DNA of 64,000 bases, taken from a methanogenic archaeon ISO4-H5 (GTDB lineage Archaea; Thermoplasmatota; Thermoplasmata; Methanomassiliicoccales; Methanomethylophilaceae). The notes under the pieces are model-generated. The model was given only the letters and a program-made list of their open reading frames with translations, was not told the DNA's origin and did no database searches. The DNA lies in assembly GCA_001560915.1 (NCBI GenBank), contig CP014214.1:1736001-1800000 (forward strand). The letters run 5' to 3'. Every line of letters starts with the position of its first letter. The first letter of the stretch is position 1. Position numbers and translations under genes: made by a program. Positions 20,785 to 28,666 of the stretch are shown one piece after another.

Positions 20785-21735
20785 TCACTGGAAGTCTTCA
20801 GCGACGCCGGCCGCCTCGGTACCGAGATCGGCACAGCCGATGGCAGCGACGGCTCCGATGATTCCGCCGTTACCGGTGACACTGATGATCTCGACACCGT
20901 TCTCGGCGGCGATCTTCTCGGCGTCCTCGACCTTGTACAGGATGCTCTTGGCGTCCCATCCGAACTTCTTGAGGGGGGCCGGGATCTCCAGACCCTTGAA
21001 GACAGTCATAACGGCATCCTCGGAGTACGAGTGGCTCTTGATGTAGTCATAGCAGAACTCGATGAGCTTGGGCACCTCCTCCTCGCGGATGGCGAAACTT
21101 ACGGTGGATGCCACGCAGTTGGTGGTCTTGTTGGGGCAGCGGGGGTTCAGCTGAATGATCTTGTGCTCCATGAAGTGTCCGTACGGGCATTCCCTGGCCA
21201 TGGCGAGTGCGGTGGCCCAGGTGGCACCCTTTTCCTTGGTGTCGGTATCGTCCACGCCGATGAGGACGCGCACGAGCTTGGGAGTGAATATGTCGACGTG
21301 CGCGGTGTGTCCGCCACCGATCTTGAAATCATCGGGGAACTCGGTACGCAGGACCGTCTCGCAGCCCGGGAGACAGGCACCGACGCCCACGGATGCTCCG
21401 GCGATACCGTACCAGGTGGTGCGGACCTCGTCGCCTTCCACGCGGCATGCCTTGAGTCCCTGTCCGCCCATCTCGGCGGAGGCCGCTCCGAACTTGATTT
21501 CCTTCTCTCCGAGGGTGACGTCCATGACGATGGTGGTGCCCTCGATGTTGATGACGTCGATGACTCCTCCGCTCCTCCTGCGGTTGCATACGTCCCACTC
21601 GGCGGGTCCACGGGCACTGCAGGTCTCGATGACGCGTGCTTTTCCGTGCTTCTCGTCGACAAGAGTGTACAGTGCTTTGCAGAACATCTTGCCGTATTTG
21701 GCCCTGACCTCTTCAGGGGTTAATGTGGTAACCAT
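20785..21735 (-). CDS. Methanogenesis marker protein 11-like
   Basis: A 316-residue protein. The core VLIGVDDTDTKEKGATW resembles the nucleotide-binding segment of TiaS-type proteins and matches what I recall of methanogenesis marker 11. The biochemical role is unknown. A C-terminal stretch has Gly-rich VTGNGGIIGAVAAIGC. The ATG at 21735 follows GGAGTGA. It is 5 nt after kptA and 8 nt before the UppS ATG, so it lies in the folD-kptA-mmp11-uppS-radical SAM run. Family call from memory of motifs; not checked by search. Confidence 0.75.
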   Translation of the reverse strand: MVTTLTPEEVRAKYGKMFCKALYTLVDEKHGKARVIETCSARGPAEWDVCNRRRSGGVIDVINIEGTTIVMDVTLGEKEIKFGAASAEMGGQGLKACRVEGDEVRTTWYGIAGASVGVGACLPGCETVLRTEFPDDFKIGGGHTAHVDIFTPKLVRVLIGVDDTDTKEKGATWATALAMARECPYGHFMEHKIIQLNPRCPNKTTNCVASTVSFAIREEEVPKLIEFCYDYIKSHSYSEDAVMTVFKGLEIPAPLKKFGWDAKSILYKVEDAEKIAAENGVEIISVTGNGGIIGAVAAIGCADLGTEAAGVAEDFQ

Positions 21736-21740
21736 TTCTC

Positions 21741-22388
21741 TCACTCCTCTGATTCCTCGTCTCCCTCTGAGACGCTGATGCAATCTGCGGGAACCATGTC
21801 GCACAGATAGACGGTCTTGGCCGCCTTTCCGATGGGATATCCTGCCTCTGCGCATTTCTTGCTGTCCACGGCAAGGATTACGGGGTCATCGATCCTGACC
21901 TCTCCCGCGTGGAGGGCATCCTCGAAGGTTGCGGACAGGTGGACCATGGTACGGTCGGTGGGCACCAGTCCCTCTTCCAGGATCTCGTCCACTTCCTCCT
22001 CGGATGCGGGATAGTAAAGGTAAGCGGGAATGTTGACGGTGGGCAGCTCGAGATTGAGCTTGATCGTGTGACCGTAGGTTGCGCGGACGGTGTTTCCGCG
22101 GATTTGGTATCTACCCTTGGGATCGGTAAGTGCCAGAGCATCGATATGGAAGGGTCTGAGCCACTTCACGCGGGAGTTGTGCTCCTTGATGAGGCTCACG
22201 ATTTCCTGGATGTTCACGAAACCCTGCTCGTTCATCTCGGGGGAGAACTTCCCGTGACGGAGGATGGCTGCCATCATGCGCCCCAGTTTCTCCACTTCGA
22301 AATCGCTCATCACAAATTTTCCGTTACGCCCGCAGACAGGACATTTGTCCCTGCGGAAGTATCCGTGTTCCTCACACTCGTTGATCAC
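21741..22388 (-). CDS. RNA 2'-phosphotransferase (KptA/Tpt1)
   Basis: A 215-residue NAD-dependent enzyme that removes an internal 2'-phosphate from RNA. An N-terminal zinc ribbon (C5, H8, C16, C19 area) precedes the KptA fold with ILRHGKFSPEMNEQGF and PTDRTMVHLSATFEDA. The GTG at 22388 overlaps the folD stop (GTGA). Archaeal KptA often carries this extra ribbon. The acidic tail EGDEESEE is variable. Confidence 0.92.
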   Translation of the reverse strand: MINECEEHGYFRRDKCPVCGRNGKFVMSDFEVEKLGRMMAAILRHGKFSPEMNEQGFVNIQEIVSLIKEHNSRVKWLRPFHIDALALTDPKGRYQIRGNTVRATYGHTIKLNLELPTVNIPAYLYYPASEEEVDEILEEGLVPTDRTMVHLSATFEDALHAGEVRIDDPVILAVDSKKCAEAGYPIGKAAKTVYLCDMVPADCISVSEGDEESEE

Positions 22389-23269
22389 TGTCTCACCCCC
22401 ATCTCAGCTGCTTTGATGGTGTTCATCATGAGCATGCAGATGGTCATAGGCCCCACGCCCCCGGGTACGGGAGTGATTGCGGAGGCCTTCTCCTTAACGT
22501 TTTCGAAATCGACGTCGCCTACCACCCTGTATCCGTTCTTGGCGGTCGGGTCGTCTATCCTGTTGGTACCGACATCGATGACTACCGCCCCCTCCTTGAC
22601 CATATCGGCGGTGATGAAGCGCGGCCTGCCCATGGCCACGATGAGGATGTCCGCCATGCGGATGATGTCCTCGAAACGCTCGGTACGGGAGTTCACCACG
22701 GTCACGGTGGCATCCACGCCCTCGCCCTTCTGCATCATGATATTGGCAAGGGGCTTTCCCACGATGTTGCTGCGGCCCACGATCACCACATGCTTTCCTT
22801 TGGTGGCGATTCCGTAGTGCAGGATCATCTGGTGTATGCCGGCAGGGGTCGCCGGGAGGAAATCCGCCTCTCCGATGACCATATTCCCGAGATTGAACGG
22901 GTGGAAGCAGTCGACGTCTTTGGCGGGATTGATGGCCTTGATGACCTCCGACTGGTCGATGTGCGCCGGGAGGGGCAGCTGGACGAGGATACCGTGAACG
23001 GAATCGTCGCCGTTGAGCTTCCTGATCATTTCGATCAGTTCCTCCTGGCTGGTCTCTGCGGGGACGTGCTGCTGGAGCGATTTCACTCCCAGTTCCCTGC
23101 ATTTCTTGTCCTTCATGTTCACATAGACCAGCGAGGCGGGGTCGTCACCCACCATGATTACTGCCAGACACGGCTCAATACCTTTTGCCTTGAGGGCGCC
23201 GATGCGCTCCTTCAGGTTAGAATAAATCGCCTCAGATACCTCTTTGCCGAGTATCAGGTCTGCAGTCAT
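22385..23269 (-). CDS. Methylene-tetrahydrofolate dehydrogenase/cyclohydrolase
   Basis: A 294-residue bifunctional FolD. The catalytic Lys is in YVNMKDKKC, and the QLPLPAHID and GRSNIVGKP motifs are intact. It interconverts methylene-, methenyl- and formyl-tetrahydrofolate, so this organism has folate-linked C1 metabolism beside methanopterin-type chemistry. A TATA box at 23293-23298 lies 25 bp upstream of the ATG at 23269, which suggests a leaderless start there; the ATG at 23278 would add MAI. The IS element inserted about 38 bp upstream, leaving the promoter intact. Confidence 0.94.
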   Translation of the reverse strand: MTADLILGKEVSEAIYSNLKERIGALKAKGIEPCLAVIMVGDDPASLVYVNMKDKKCRELGVKSLQQHVPAETSQEELIEMIRKLNGDDSVHGILVQLPLPAHIDQSEVIKAINPAKDVDCFHPFNLGNMVIGEADFLPATPAGIHQMILHYGIATKGKHVVIVGRSNIVGKPLANIMMQKGEGVDATVTVVNSRTERFEDIIRMADILIVAMGRPRFITADMVKEGAVVIDVGTNRIDDPTAKNGYRVVGDVDFENVKEKASAITPVPGGVGPMTICMLMMNTIKAAEMGVRQ

Positions 23270-23292
23270 GATAGCCACAACCTTGACCAGCC

Positions 23293-23298
23293 TTATAA
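23293..23298 (-). promoter_or_regulatory. TATA box of folD
   Basis: The minus strand reads GTTATAAGG, centred 26 bp upstream of the ATG at 23269. The 16-bp target duplication of the IS element begins 9 bp upstream of it. Confidence 0.55.
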
Positions 23299-23306
23299 CA
23301 CTTTCA

Positions 23307-23322
23307 CACGCACGGGCGCCAC
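23307..23322. repeat. Target-site duplication, left copy
   Basis: cacgcacgggcgccac directly abuts the left inverted repeat. The same 16 bp abut the right end at 24706-24721. Confidence 0.85.
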
Positions 23323-23352
23323 TGTTTTAGAAAGAGGATTTGTTTCCAGAAG
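23323..23352. repeat. Left terminal inverted repeat
   Basis: Begins TGTTTTAGAAA and matches the reverse complement of 24676-24705 at about 24 of 30 positions. Confidence 0.85.
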
Positions 23353-23385
23353 AAGTGATTTAGTTGGAAATATAAAACAGAATCA

Positions 23386-23447
23386 TAGAAAGACCGTGTT
23401 TACGAACGAGCTGACGGAGTCGCGAGTGAGTAAACACGGTCTTTCTA
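23386..23447. repeat. Left subterminal hairpin of the IS
   Basis: An 18-bp perfect inverted repeat (23386-23403 with 23430-23447) around a 26-nt loop. The loop contains gagctgacggagtcg (23408-23422), found with one change in the right hairpin. Confidence 0.85.
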
Positions 23448-23554
23448 CGCGCGCGCCTACTCTTTCGAACTGTATCCGGCGAAAAATCTCCATAGCTCAC
23501 GCTGACAGAAACCGATGCAGGGCTTCACTGTGCAATCAAAATCGCACACTGCAG

Positions 23555-24556
23555 CTATCTGTCTTCACAGAATACGGAAGAAGGAGTCTTCAGATCCAAT
23601 GCCCAATGCGGGCGTGTTTCGTTGTAGAATTCGATATACTGGCTCATGAGTGCGTCATATTCCTCCAGGGTTGCTTCTCCGGGAAGATTCGCCTCGCGGC
23701 GAATCGACCCGTGCCAGCGTTCCACCTTGCCTTGGGTCGTCGGTTTGCGTACGCCACCCATAACATGACGGATACCTTTGGATTCGCACCACTCGTCGAA
23801 TCTCGTATCCCCTCCGTTATTGGCAGCCCATTGGGTACCATGATCCGAAAGTATGGCTCTGGGTGTACCGTATTCCTCTATGCATTCTTCCAGTATCCTG
23901 AGAACGTTATCCGTCGTCGCATACACGTCGACGGTATGAGACAGCATCCTGCGTGACTTGTCGTCTATGACCGACAGGAACTCTACCTTTCTGCCTGTAG
24001 TTCTGTCTGTTCCCAGCTCCACGTAGTCGATCTGCCACATGTCGTTGGCATGTGGCATCTCGAAGGATTTGTAGACCTTCCCGATGCGCATCGTGACATT
24101 CTCGAATCCCGCTTCCCGGAGCACCGCATGTACTGTGGGATGGGATGCATTGACACCCGAGATCTTGCCGATCTTGGCGGCACCCAGTTTCATGTAGGCT
24201 TGCTTCGTTTCGATCACAGCGTCCCTGATTTCATCGCGTTTCGGAGTGTACTGTCCTTTTGCCGGCCCCGGGCGTTTCGGGGCCAGCATTTTCGTGTAGC
24301 CCTCGATCTTGGTGTATTTGGTGTAGGGCACTCCGAATCTGTGGTAATGCTTTGCCTTCAGGAAACGGTTGCGAAGGGAACGGATGTGCGTGTGGGAATA
24401 TCCGAATTTCTTTCCGATATCCCTCAGCGAGGAGCGTTCCTTATCGGAACGCCCATTTTCAAAGCAGAACCTCTCCAAAACGAGGGCTCTTTTCCGCTCG
24501 GTCAAGGCTATCTTTTTTAACCTTTGTTTCTCATGATGACTTAGGGTTTTTTGCAT
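23555..24556 (-). CDS. IS481-family transposase
   Basis: A 333-residue DDE transposase. N-terminal helix-turn-helix region at about residues 40-65 (LRDIGKKFGYSHTHIRSL), a second winged segment around 120-150, then the rve catalytic core with D177 (WQIDYVE), D238 (ILSDHGTQW) and E279 (GKVERWHG). All three catalytic acids are present. Full length for the family. It ends in TAG, the only amber stop I saw in the window; reading through would add nine residues before TGA at 23525-23527. Confidence 0.93.
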   Translation of the reverse strand: MQKTLSHHEKQRLKKIALTERKRALVLERFCFENGRSDKERSSLRDIGKKFGYSHTHIRSLRNRFLKAKHYHRFGVPYTKYTKIEGYTKMLAPKRPGPAKGQYTPKRDEIRDAVIETKQAYMKLGAAKIGKISGVNASHPTVHAVLREAGFENVTMRIGKVYKSFEMPHANDMWQIDYVELGTDRTTGRKVEFLSVIDDKSRRMLSHTVDVYATTDNVLRILEECIEEYGTPRAILSDHGTQWAANNGGDTRFDEWCESKGIRHVMGGVRKPTTQGKVERWHGSIRREANLPGEATLEEYDALMSQYIEFYNETRPHWALDLKTPSSVFCEDR

Positions 24557-24603
24557 GTTTCGACAACCTGGAAAAAACCCTAACTTTTGATAAGTCTTTG
24601 CAG

Positions 24604-24666
24604 GAGCGAACAGACACTCGTTCGTTCGCCGACTTCGTCAGCTCACTCACTCGTGTCTGTTCGCTC
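24604..24666. repeat. Right subterminal hairpin of the IS
   Basis: A 14-bp perfect inverted repeat (24604-24617 with 24653-24666) with a 35-nt loop. The loop holds, on the minus strand, gagctgacgaagtcg (24630-24644), the counterpart of the left loop core. It lies upstream of the transposase start. Confidence 0.8.
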
Positions 24667-24675
24667 AGATTCATT

Positions 24676-24705
24676 CTGCTGTAAACTTATCTTGTTTCTA
24701 AAACA
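24676..24705. repeat. Right terminal inverted repeat
   Basis: Reverse complement begins TGTTTTAGAAA and pairs with 23323-23352. Confidence 0.85.
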
Positions 24706-24721
24706 CACGCACGGGCGCCAC
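24706..24721. repeat. Target-site duplication, right copy
   Basis: cacgcacgggcgccac, identical to 23307-23322, directly abutting the right inverted repeat. Confidence 0.85.
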
Positions 24722-24822
24722 CAGTCGCGCGATGGCCCGCGCGTACGACATGCGACGAAGCCGGAAAAAGATGCAAATCCACATGTGCCAGATACCTGCG
24801 GAAGCGGGTTAAAAAGTGAGAT

Positions 24823-24842
24823 GGGGGCGCAGGTGCGCCCCC
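24823..24842 (-). terminator. Terminator after AMP phosphorylase
   Basis: An 8-bp all-GC stem (24823-24830 with 24835-24842), followed on the minus strand by ATCTCACTTTTTAA. It ends the AMP-pathway operon. Between it and the IS end (24722-24822) I see nothing. Confidence 0.65.
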
Positions 24843-24856
24843 TTGGACGGGATGCT

Positions 24857-26371
24857 TCAGCGGACCTGCGGTGCGGCGACGTGCTTGATGAGCATTCCCT
24901 CGATCACAACGGGGCCGTACCTCTCGGCCATGTCCTTGGCGCGCTGGAGCTTGGCCTCGTTGTCGGCGTAGAGGGTGAACAGGACGTCGCCCGCCTCGAC
25001 CCTCTGGCCCTTCTTCTTGAGAAGGAGCATTCCGGCACCCTTGTCGGTGGGAGCTCCGCAGGCCTTGGCGATGGACACCAGATCCTTGTTCTTGATGCTG
25101 TGCACGTATCCTGACTTGGTGGACAGGATGTCCGCGGTGTACTTCCCGGGCTCGAGATCGGAGGACTTCAGGTCGGCCCTTCCGCCCTGCGCCACGACGA
25201 TCTCCATGAACTTCTTGTGGGCCTTGCCGGATTTGAGTATCTCGTGGGCCTTCTCCACCCCGTTCTGGAATCCGCCCATCTCCAGGAGGATTCCCGCGCA
25301 CTCGCAGGCCTTCTCTATGACGCTGGCGGGGTGCTGCTCCCCTTCGAGGATGCGGATGCACTCCCTGGCCTCGAGGTTGGGGCCGATGGCGCTTCCGACA
25401 GGCTGGTCGGCGTAGGTGATGGCGCACTCGATGTGCATGCCGATCTTCTCTCCCAGGTCCATGAAGTCGCGGGCATAACTGCGAGCGACGTCAATGGTGG
25501 GGACCTTGGTGCCGGCACCGGTGGGAATGTCCACCAGCAGATAGTTCGCATTGATGGCGAGCTTCTTGCTGAGGATGGAGGCCAGCATCTGAGGCCGGGG
25601 GTTGATGCCCAGGGGATGCTCGATCCTGATGACGATGTCGTCCACGGGAGCCAGGTTCATGGATCCTCCCCAGACGAAAGCGCCTCCCACGCTCTCCCCG
25701 ATCTCCTTCAGGCGGTCTGCGGATACGTCGATGTCGCAGAAGGTCTCCACGAAATCGGAGGTGCCGCAGGCGCTGCTGATGGCACGGGAGGAGGTCTTGG
25801 GGATGATGAGTCCCGCCGCGGCCACGATGGACACCACGATGGGCGTGATCTTGTTGCCTGGTACACCTCCGATGCTGTGGAAGTCGAAGATGGGCCCCTT
25901 GTCGAAGGGGACACGGTCGCCGGTGTTCACCATAGCCTTGGTGAACTCTGCGATCTCGTCCAGATCCATGCCGTTGATGTACAGGGACGTGAGCCAGGAG
26001 GAGATCTCGATGTGGGACAGACGGCCGGCGTAGATGTCCTTGACTATGGCGTCAATCTCGGCGCCCTCCAGCTTCTCGTTGTCCATCTTCCTGCGGATGG
26101 CCCTTACGCTCTCGGGCGCGGGGGAGAAGTAGGCGTCAATGGTATCGCCGTCCTTGACCCCCAGCCTCTTGACGACCTTGTCGGGGAGGAGAATGATACC
26201 CCTCTCGACGAAATGCTCGGAGCTCTGGGCGAGGACGGTGATCTCTCCGCGCTCGGCCACGAGGCGGACACGCTCGTTGTCCTTAACACCGATTTCGATG
26301 CTGTCAGCGGGGTCGAAGAGGCATATGGGTGCGGCAGAGAAGGCGTCCATACGCTTGCAGGTGAATCTCAT
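24857..26371 (-). CDS. AMP phosphorylase
   Basis: A 504-residue enzyme of the thymidine/AMP phosphorylase superfamily. It converts AMP and phosphate to adenine and ribose-1,5-bisphosphate. An N-terminal archaeal extension of about 90 residues precedes the nucleoside phosphorylase core, with FDFHSIGGVPGNKITP, KTSSRAISSACGTSD and DIPTGAGTKVPT. The N-terminal domain and length are those of archaeal AMPpase rather than bacterial DeoA. The ATG at 26371 overlaps the rbcL stop by 4 nt. Third gene of the AMP pathway operon. Confidence 0.94.
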   Translation of the reverse strand: MRFTCKRMDAFSAAPICLFDPADSIEIGVKDNERVRLVAERGEITVLAQSSEHFVERGIILLPDKVVKRLGVKDGDTIDAYFSPAPESVRAIRRKMDNEKLEGAEIDAIVKDIYAGRLSHIEISSWLTSLYINGMDLDEIAEFTKAMVNTGDRVPFDKGPIFDFHSIGGVPGNKITPIVVSIVAAAGLIIPKTSSRAISSACGTSDFVETFCDIDVSADRLKEIGESVGGAFVWGGSMNLAPVDDIVIRIEHPLGINPRPQMLASILSKKLAINANYLLVDIPTGAGTKVPTIDVARSYARDFMDLGEKIGMHIECAITYADQPVGSAIGPNLEARECIRILEGEQHPASVIEKACECAGILLEMGGFQNGVEKAHEILKSGKAHKKFMEIVVAQGGRADLKSSDLEPGKYTADILSTKSGYVHSIKNKDLVSIAKACGAPTDKGAGMLLLKKKGQRVEAGDVLFTLYADNEAKLQRAKDMAERYGPVVIEGMLIKHVAAPQVR

Positions 26372-27609
26372 TTGGTACCCCACCTGTCGAGTGCGAGCCT
26401 GAGCTCGTGATGGGTCTCGGCGTACTTCTCGATGTCCACTCCCTCGAATGCGGAATCGACTGCCTGGCACATTGCCATTGCACCTGCTCTGACACCCTCA
26501 GGGTGACCTGCGACTCCGCCTCCCGCCTGGATCTGCAGGTTGTTGGATCCGGCCGCCTTGATGACCGCCGGGACAATGCCGGGGTACATTCCTCCCGAGC
26601 ATACGGGCATGACCTTCTTGTAGGGGACGTCGTCGGACTGGCAGGCGAGCTGGTTCTGCTTCCCTTCGGTGATAGCCCCCTCCATCTTGCCCACTCCGAG
26701 AGTACCGATGTGGAGGGCGTCTCCTCCGCACATGCGGACGAGCTTGGCAATGACTCTCATGGAAATTCCGTTGGTCGGGTCCTTGGTCATGGCCGCGTGC
26801 ATGGTCCTGTGGACGTGGATCGGGACCTTGATCTTGGGATCCTCGGCAACGGCCTGAATGGCCCCGTATCCGCAGGTGAGCACGTCGATCATGAGCTGCG
26901 AAGCACCCCATTTCTGGACATCCTCCGCCAGCTCCCTGACGTCCTGTCCGTTGGTGCTGATGTTGATGGCGTGGACCATGTAGTGGCCCTCCTCCCTCAG
27001 CCTGTCAAGGGCCTCGGCGACGGCCTTGGTACGGTCCTCGATGGGGCAGAACGCCTGGTCCACCAGAGTCTCGTCGTCCTTGCCGTTAGTGAGCCCTCCG
27101 CTGCCTGCCTCGTAGATGTACTTGGCGGTGTCCTTGGGAGAGAGTCCGATCTTGGGCTTCACGATGGTGCCGACCAGGGGTTTCTCGGGGCGGTGCAGGA
27201 TCTCCCTCAGTCCGGCGTCGCCGAACTTGGGGCCCTGATACTGCTTGAGGATGCCTTTGGGGAACTCCACGTCCTCCAGTCTGACGCCTTTGAGCGCGCT
27301 GAGCCCGTAGAGGTTTCCGGAGATCACAGAAAGGATCTGAGGAACTGCACCCACCCTGATGCTGAAATCCTCCTCAGGGAAGGCGATGGTCACCATGTCG
27401 CCGTCGATGGCGGTGACCTTGGCTGCGTATTTGGTGAATACCTCGTCATTCAGAGTGGAGATGCCGGTCCAGGTTCCGGTGGACTGCTCTGCCGCGATAG
27501 CCTCCGCGGCCTTCTCCATCGGAAGGTCCGTGGTCACACGATACTTGCAGACTACGTATGCGTCTTTGTCAATCTCCTCGCCCAATGCCATGTAGGAATA
27601 GTTACCCAT
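26368..27609 (-). CDS. Form III ribulose-bisphosphate carboxylase
   Basis: A 413-residue archaeal RuBisCO large subunit that turns ribulose-1,5-bisphosphate and CO2 into two 3-phosphoglycerates. Visible active-site parts: VGTIVKPKIG (K151, K153), GGLTNGKDDE with the carbamylated-Lys position K177 and D179/E180, HVHRTMH (H267), loop 6 GTLGVGKMEG (K308), SGG (338-340) and GGG (363-365). The usual Asp-Phe before the carbamate Lys is replaced by Thr-Asn-Gly. The ATG at 27609 is preceded by GGAGTGA; a GTG 9 nt upstream overlaps the previous stop. It lies between the isomerase and AMP phosphorylase genes, so it works in AMP breakdown, not a Calvin cycle. Confidence 0.94.
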   Translation of the reverse strand: MGNYSYMALGEEIDKDAYVVCKYRVTTDLPMEKAAEAIAAEQSTGTWTGISTLNDEVFTKYAAKVTAIDGDMVTIAFPEEDFSIRVGAVPQILSVISGNLYGLSALKGVRLEDVEFPKGILKQYQGPKFGDAGLREILHRPEKPLVGTIVKPKIGLSPKDTAKYIYEAGSGGLTNGKDDETLVDQAFCPIEDRTKAVAEALDRLREEGHYMVHAINISTNGQDVRELAEDVQKWGASQLMIDVLTCGYGAIQAVAEDPKIKVPIHVHRTMHAAMTKDPTNGISMRVIAKLVRMCGGDALHIGTLGVGKMEGAITEGKQNQLACQSDDVPYKKVMPVCSGGMYPGIVPAVIKAAGSNNLQIQAGGGVAGHPEGVRAGAMAMCQAVDSAFEGVDIEKYAETHHELRLALDRWGTK

Positions 27610-27614
27610 ATTTC

Positions 27615-28544
27615 TCACTCCAAATTGAAAATCGAATCTCCCAGCTGTCTCACCATCACTCCGTATACGGCTCCGGGGGACATGATCCCGAGTTCAGTGA
27701 TGATGTTGTCGATGTATCTTGCGGGGGTGGTGTCGAACACGGGGTTGAACACTTTGACTCCGTCCGGGATCTCCCCGGGCCTGACTACCTCGTCGATGTT
27801 ACGCTCCTCGATCGTGACGGTGTCGCCGAACATGGTCTTGGGCGAGAACTTGTAGGTCTCGCTGCAGACGTTGAACTCCGCCCTGCATTCCCTGGCCGCC
27901 ATGGCGACCTGCGAGGTCCCGATTTTGTTGATGAGCGACCCGGAGGATGTAATGGTGTCAGCACCCACGAACACACGGTCCACGCGGGACATGACGGTCC
28001 TGACCGCGCTGTCGATTATGAGAGTGGTGTCGACCCCGGCCTTGTTCAGATCGTTCACGGTCAGGATGCCCTGCCTCCAGGGCCTGGATTCGGTGGCGTA
28101 AACCTTGACGTCCTTGCCCTGCCTCACTGCCTCTGCGATGACTCCGATGGCGGCACTGCTGTTGCAGTGGGTCATCAGGACATCTCCCGACTTGATCCTC
28201 TTCGCTCCGATTTTTGCGATCCTCTGGACCGCCTTCTCGGATTCCTCCGCGAAGGCCTTCCCGTTGGACATTATCAGCTCGCGTGCCGAATCGAATGTCT
28301 CGGTATCGCCGAGTCCGCGAAGGGTGGCGTGCACCCCGTTCCACAGGGATACCGCGGTGGGGCGGGACTCCAGCAGTGCCTCGGAGGCTTTCTTCACGTC
28401 AGCTCTGAACTGTTCCAGATCCCTCGCGGGATAACCTTCCGCATAAGCGGCCAAAGCCAATGCGCCGGCACGTGCTATCCTGCCCGCGCCGCGGACCTTC
28501 ATTTCGCGGATGTCCGAAACCGTCGAAAAGATTACATCGTTCAC
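27615..28544 (-). CDS. Ribose-1,5-bisphosphate isomerase
   Basis: A 309-residue member of the eIF2B-like isomerase family that makes ribulose-1,5-bisphosphate for RuBisCO. The catalytic pair corresponds to C127 (THCNSSAAIG) and D196 (VFVGADTITSSG), matching the spacing known for archaeal R15P isomerase. The GTG start at 28544 lies 25 bp from the TATA box, so the operon mRNA looks leaderless. It is followed by rbcL with only 5 nt between stop and ATG. Methylthioribose isomerase or a translation factor subunit would be alternatives, but the operon decides it. Confidence 0.92.
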   Translation of the reverse strand: MNDVIFSTVSDIREMKVRGAGRIARAGALALAAYAEGYPARDLEQFRADVKKASEALLESRPTAVSLWNGVHATLRGLGDTETFDSARELIMSNGKAFAEESEKAVQRIAKIGAKRIKSGDVLMTHCNSSAAIGVIAEAVRQGKDVKVYATESRPWRQGILTVNDLNKAGVDTTLIIDSAVRTVMSRVDRVFVGADTITSSGSLINKIGTSQVAMAARECRAEFNVCSETYKFSPKTMFGDTVTIEERNIDEVVRPGEIPDGVKVFNPVFDTTPARYIDNIITELGIMSPGAVYGVMVRQLGDSIFNLE

Positions 28545-28565
28545 GTGGCCGTTATCGTCGCGCGC

Positions 28566-28573
28566 AAATATAA
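28566..28573 (-). promoter_or_regulatory. TATA box of AMP-pathway operon
   Basis: The minus strand reads CATTATATTTG, centred about 25 bp from the GTG start, predicting a leaderless mRNA. Confidence 0.6.
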
Positions 28574-28634
28574 TGGTGGCTCTGAGGACAGTTGGCGGAG
28601 TGGTCTTATCAGCCCTTAACCCCTGCTGAACCCA

Positions 28635-28642
28635 ATATTTAA
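28635..28642 (+). promoter_or_regulatory. TATA-like box of 28667 gene
   Basis: ATATTTAA, about 28 bp upstream of the ATG at 28667, predicting a leaderless or nearly leaderless transcript. Confidence 0.5.
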
Positions 28643-28666
28643 TTGACTGATGCGGATACGGACTCC

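Larger units (their letters stand above)
23323..24705 (-). mobile_element. IS481-like insertion sequence
   Basis: A complete 1383-bp element. Its ends are 30-bp imperfect inverted repeats (23323-23352 and 24676-24705; about 24 of 30 match) starting TGTTTTAGAAA. It is bracketed by a 16-bp direct repeat. One transposase gene fills most of it. Inside each end is a long hairpin (23386-23447; 24604-24666) with a shared loop core. No second ORF or passenger gene is present. The element looks intact and fairly recent, given the perfect duplication. Confidence 0.9.

Noticed and set aside
23323-24705. IS element as a carrier of a defence or passenger module
   Set aside because: Apart from the transposase and the terminal structures there is no other gene in the element.
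28595-28640. Fragment like a tRNA-Leu/Ser D-arm (ggcggagtggtc) between the AMP-pathway operon and the 28667 gene
   Set aside because: No matching acceptor stem, T-arm or anticodon loop; too short before the next gene.
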